NCBI GenBank assembly: GCA_015680685.1 | Contig: MNCI01038085.1 | Coordinates: forward strand, 636,551 to 674,327 | DNA length: 37,777 bases | Source of the DNA: Gnetum montanum | Taxonomy: Eukaryota; Streptophyta; Gnetopsida; Gnetales; Gnetaceae | Reading direction: 5' to 3' | Shown: piece by piece, positions 34,271-37,777 of the stretch | Layout of the letters: every line of letters begins with the position of its first letter | Position numbering within the stretch: the stretch's first letter is position 1 | Position numbers and translations under genes: made by a program | Notes under the pieces: model-generated | The model's database searches: none | What the model was told of the DNA's origin: nothing | Seen by the model: only the letters and a program-made list of their open reading frames with translations

Positions 34271-34850
34271 TACCCCCATGACTGAATAAAAATTCATCCT
34301 TGAGTATAGAAGAAAAGAATCAAGTTCTTTATAAAATATTGAGAAGGCATGGGATTATTAACTAACTGACAACTGACAGTGGAATGGGATGATAGACTCA
34401 ACATGCTGAGTGAATAGATCAATAAGCATATTACAACATTAGTGTTCATGACCATTGTGGTGAACACTCATACATAAATGACATCCAAGCCTTTATTTGG
34501 TAGGTTGTAGAGAAAGAGAGAGAAAGAAAATGAAGTGTGTTACTGCCAATGCTAAGATTGCACCTTCCATTGTTTATCCATAGCCATGCCACCAAACTTG
34601 TTCCTTTTGTAAATGTTCCAGTTTTGGTCCATCCTGAGTGCTTCCTCCAAGCCTAATCCGTTGTTTGTATGATCACCATATGCACACACAAGATAGTCAC
34701 AAATGAGCAAGGATAGATAAACCACAATGTAGTTGATACCTTGCCTCGATATGAAGCGCATTGGCTGAGTTGTGGTTATGGTAAAAAATGGTTCAGAGAT
34801 TTATCATAGGTGGCTACCCAAGGTGTGGGGGTTACGTGAATAGTAAAATG
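34271..34850 (-). mobile_element. Truncated 3' interior of element B'
   Basis: Reverse-complement polypurine tract tacccccatgactgaat is at 34271-34287. The sequence is colinear with 26690-27237 of B. It contains the decayed short frame GLGLEEALRMDQNWNIYKRN (in 34552-34761 minus) preceded by cttgtgtgtgcatatgg, where the acceptor AG is lost. Homology stops near 34850, so only the 3' end of this copy remains. Confidence 0.75.
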
Positions 34851-35100
34851 AAGAAAATTGAAAAATTTCAAAGTCTTAGTGTTTTTTTATATCAATTTTT
34901 CTTTAGTCTCATGAATTTAATATCCTTCATTGCTAGTCTAAAACCAAAGTAGTTTTTTGCAACTATCATTCAGTACCTTTATTCAGATTCAAGAAAATAA
35001 TAATGGTTAAGATGCATTCTAAATTATATTGATTTTTGTAGCTTAACAATACTAGTTACAAATGGATTTTGTCCTTGGCTTAGTTATTGGCCTTTATTGG
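34851..35100. other. AT-rich spacer between B' and C
   Basis: No feature was recognised. It separates the truncated B' interior from the outer end of element C. Confidence 0.4.
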
Positions 35101-36172
35101 TGATGAGTGGTGAGGTACCCCTACACTCCACCATACGAATACAAGTGTGCACGCGCAATCCGGTCGAACTCCGCAGACTAAATGCCTTAACGCCACAAGA
35201 AACACTTGGGGTTAATCATTCGTTGTCTTTCCAGGCTTGCTTGTATGTGTCACGGTGTATGGTTAAGCAAGTCCGAGGTATGTGATTTTTTTGTTATTTT
35301 CGGCTTATCTTCTATGCTACCAGGAGGAAAGAGTTGAGAAACTAAACTAACTCTAACTAAGATCTAAGTCTAAATTAACTAGCGTCAGCATCCGTTCCCA
35401 CTTGCCAGACACACCCTGAACTATGCAACTACAACTTACCAAACGCTAATCGTTACTGGGATCGCCACACGTAACGCAAGTGCTCGAAGTGGTCGTACTG
35501 AGGCACCTATTTAGCCTACGTGTGATAAGCAGCCGATTCCTTAGCCAGCCGTACACACCCGTGGGTGCTCGTAACTAAGTCGTACTTATCACACGATCTA
35601 GCCTAGCAATGAGCAGCCGATTCCTCAACTAGCCGTACACATTAGACCCGGGAGTTACCAAGCGCAGAATCCTGGAATACGCTACTGGGTTACCAAGCAG
35701 CCAATGCTCGTAATTGAGTCGTACTCATGCATTGCGTCAAGCAGCCGATTCCTTGACTAGCCGTACACGTCCGTAGACGCTCGTAATCAAGTCGTACTTG
35801 AACGCACTAGGAAAGCAGTAAATGAAAGCAATAAATGAAACCACGTGCTGCAAGGTTTATCCAATCAAGTTCGTCTTTATTGCCGTACACAACTTGGGTT
35901 CAGGTTACAAGCTGCTCGAATAAAGAGCCGTTCACTCTAGGACTCCTACTGCGGGCACATGGGGAAAAATTCTAACTCTGGAGTGATCAATCTGCCAGAG
36001 CTTCGCTACACTAGCCAGGATTGGGAAATGAAGGGAGTGCCACCTCTTATTTATAGATGTGGCGGTGGGACGCGATATCACGTACGTGATATTGCAGGAG
36101 AAGACGCGATATTGCGGCGGCCGCGATATCATGTACGCGATATCGTGGCCTAGTGCAAGTCGTGTCTCATCG
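35101..36172 (-). mobile_element. 3' LTR of element C (minus strand), CpG-rich
   Basis: The outer end is tgatgagtggtgagg at 35101 and the inner end tctcatcg at 36172 (last base mutated). R/U5 match A and B; U3 carries GATATC repeats like A. TATA is near 36049-36057 and the R stem is tctttatt (35874-35881)/aataaaga (35919-35926). U5 contains near-repeats of 'gcagccgattcctt' with 'agccgtacac' at about 35531, 35625 and 35741, an internal tandem expansion. CpG dinucleotides are frequent, unlike the LTRs of A, B and E, so this copy looks youngest. Confidence 0.85.
36075..36092. promoter_or_regulatory. Perfect 18-bp palindrome in U3 of element C
   Basis: ATATCACGTACGTGATAT reads identically on both strands. 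It lies about 20 bases upstream of the TATA box in element sense and contains two ACGT cores within CACGTACGTG. It belongs to a run of five GATATC/GATATT motifs (36074-36144). Such a dyad could bind a dimeric factor; this is inference. Confidence 0.45.
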
Positions 36173-37777
36173 TACCTCCATGACTGAATGAAAACTCGTC
36201 CTCGAGTTCCTTACAATGATATCAGGTAGGTATGGGATTATTAGGGGAAATGGAACTAATGGGATGACATGTGAACGGTCTTTATTACAAGACTTGACAA
36301 AACTGGTGTTCATGACAACATGGGTGAACACCTTATTACAATGACATCAGGCCACAGTTGGCAGCTGAGAGAAAAGAGGAGAGAGAATAGAAGAGAAGAA
36401 GAGAGAAGAGTCTTGTTGCTGCCAACGCCTAGATTGCGCCTTTCGTTGTCCATCTGTAAGTGCATTATCGATCCTGCTCCTTGCATGCTGCTTCAGCGCT
36501 GCTCCATTCTAAGTGTCTGCTCAAGATCCATTCGGTTGTTGTATGATTGCCATCTGCACACACAACACAAGCATATATTAGCAAGGGTAATTGGATCATT
36601 AAGTAAAGCATACCTTGCTTCGGTTTAGGTTCCTTGGCTAAGGTGTGGTATGGCTAATATGGATCTGGGAAAATGTAGATGATGACTACCGAAGGCATAG
36701 GGGTTAGGAAGAAAAACGAACAAATCTGGGGCATAGGATAAAAATCAAAAAATCAGGCCCTGTACCCCCATGACTAATCGCGAACCTCTGGTAGTGTTAG
36801 AATGGAGAGAGAAAAGGAATAGGAATGATAGGTAAAAAGGGACAACTATGGCATCGATAAAAAGGATGTCATGATGGAAATGAACAAAAATGTTAATTAA
36901 TTGCAAAATGTTAAGGAAAAGAAGTTAACTAATGTTCCAAATAGGAATGTCAGTGGGTCCTCCCCAAAGCAGGCTCATGCCCTTAATGCCCTGACAATCC
37001 CACATTCAAAGAGTCCGTGGGCTCTGGGAATGTCCTTTGGAAACAAGAGTTAAACGGCAATGAGGTGAAATTTACTAAAATGAAAACAAAGCATCAACTA
37101 AAGTATATACAATGATACAACCGGCAATGAGGTGAACAATGGAGAGAAGGATGGGAAGAAAGAGTAATGGAATGGAGTCCCAAGAACAAGGTGGTGTACA
37201 GCCCCTTGTGTGTTTCATGATTAATGTGACTTGGCGAATATCATTCCAACTCTGGCCTCAAACCAACCACTTCCGGTGACTTCGCATCAATGCAGTTGGT
37301 TAAATCATCCACTTGGGTAACAAGGATGCAACTTCGAGAAGCCACCACCATTCCAACGAAACAACAGAGAGAATGGGAAGCGAGAAGGGCTTTAGTTAGA
37401 GGGAACACTTTGGTTCCATAACCAGTGCTTGCAGCCCAAATTTTATTTCGTCTAAGGGGTGTGCTTTGAATCCTCACTTTTAGCTTTTTAGCTTCTTTTT
37501 CTTCTCTTTTTTCTGTTTTTCCATTTTTTTTTTGTGTTTTTATGCGTGGGGAGCACGCCATGCAAAGACTTCTTTATTTTTATTGTGTCAGCTTCCGATT
37601 ATTGGGTTACATCAGAACGGTAAGAAAACCCAAGAAGAAAACATCCAAGCACCCAAGTGAATGACCAACACAAGAGCACCAAGTTCCTTTGAAGTCACAC
37701 CCTTTGCAAATCCTTGTGTCCATCCTTAGTTTGAGAAATGCCCAGTCACTGGTTCATTAAAGTTCTTATTGGAAGGG
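36173..37777 (-). mobile_element. 3' interior of element C, runs off the window
   Basis: Reverse-complement polypurine tract tacctccatgactgaatg begins at 36173. The interior is colinear with B's 3' region. It has the acceptor-like ttgtgttgtgtgtgcag|atgg (36551-36570 on the minus strand), a polypurine-like motif (36763-36776), and 'gattcaaagcacaccccttag' near 37455. The conserved aagggtgtgacttcaaagg is at 37686-37704. Coding domains would lie to the right, outside the window. The plus-strand 102-codon frame at 36320-36628 is antisense to this and is not called. Confidence 0.75.
37241..37561 (-). CDS. 106-codon frame in the 3' region of element C (hypothetical)
   Basis: It starts ATG at 37561 (MACSPRIKTQKKNGKTEKRE) with a Lys/Glu-rich N-terminus, then RIQSTPLRRNKIWAAS and a hydrophobic middle (ALLASHSLCCFVGMVVAS). 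It is in the sense direction of the element, after where pol should end. Element B has nucleotide homology over the same stretch (about 25885-26150) with stops. No known domain. It may be a real extra ORF of the young copy or a chance frame. Confidence 0.3.
   Translation of the reverse strand: MACSPRIKTQKKNGKTEKREEKEAKKLKVRIQSTPLRRNKIWAASTGYGTKVFPLTKALLASHSLCCFVGMVVASRSCILVTQVDDLTNCIDAKSPEVVGLRPELE

Noticed and set aside
33987-34281. Overlapping frames on both strands with repeated TLIIRVTTLIIR-like peptides
   Set aside because: They are translations of the U3 tandem repeat, not protein genes.

Overview
This is nuclear DNA from a land plant with a large, repeat-rich genome. It is AT-rich, carries no intact host gene, and almost everything recognisable is decayed retrotransposon. 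The main family has LTRs ending TGATGA...TCATCA and a primer-binding site matching plant tRNA-Asp. It has a Ty3/gypsy gag-pro-RT-RNaseH-integrase order and a long 3' region between integrase and the polypurine tract, as in Tat/Athila-type lineages. The species cannot be fixed from sequence alone; a gymnosperm-like genome is possible but unproven.

Layout. 1-870 is a degenerate tandem array. 900-3420 is the 5' end of a minus-strand family member (element E: LTR, primer site, gag). 3590-4150 is a minus-strand RTE-type LINE fragment. 4151-9053 is element A, a family member with both LTRs but no pol; it carries two unusual reading frames. Its right LTR abuts an inverted LTR (9054-9842), making a large hairpin-capable palindrome. 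10440-12150 is a Ty1/copia 3' end. 12724-14040 is a GC/CpG-richer island with a nearly open 241-codon frame and a probable NLR (NB-ARC) P-loop fragment. 14513-18276 and 28164-29435 form an older, unidentified host sequence carrying a ~250 bp repeat (family D). It is split by element B (18277-28163), a full-length but heavily mutated Ty3/gypsy copy with a near-match 4-5 bp target duplication. 29436-29900 is a D-family fold-back. 29901-33306 is AT-rich with little recognisable. 33307-34850 is a minus-strand 3' end related to B (element B'). 35101-37777 is the 3' end of a younger, CpG-rich minus-strand member (element C) that runs off the window.

No element here looks able to move by itself. B retains the order of the replication domains but has stops, frameshifts and a lost RNase H aspartate. 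A would have depended on enzymes supplied by a relative with the same primer site, polypurine tract and R-U5. Comparing the copies shows a poly(A)-signal stem-loop kept in all seven LTRs in which both arms are present, a splice-acceptor-like site before the last 3' reading frame, and exchangeable U3 promoter regions attached to a common R-U5. Single N bases at 18593, 27251 and 27331 mark assembly gaps inside element B's LTRs.
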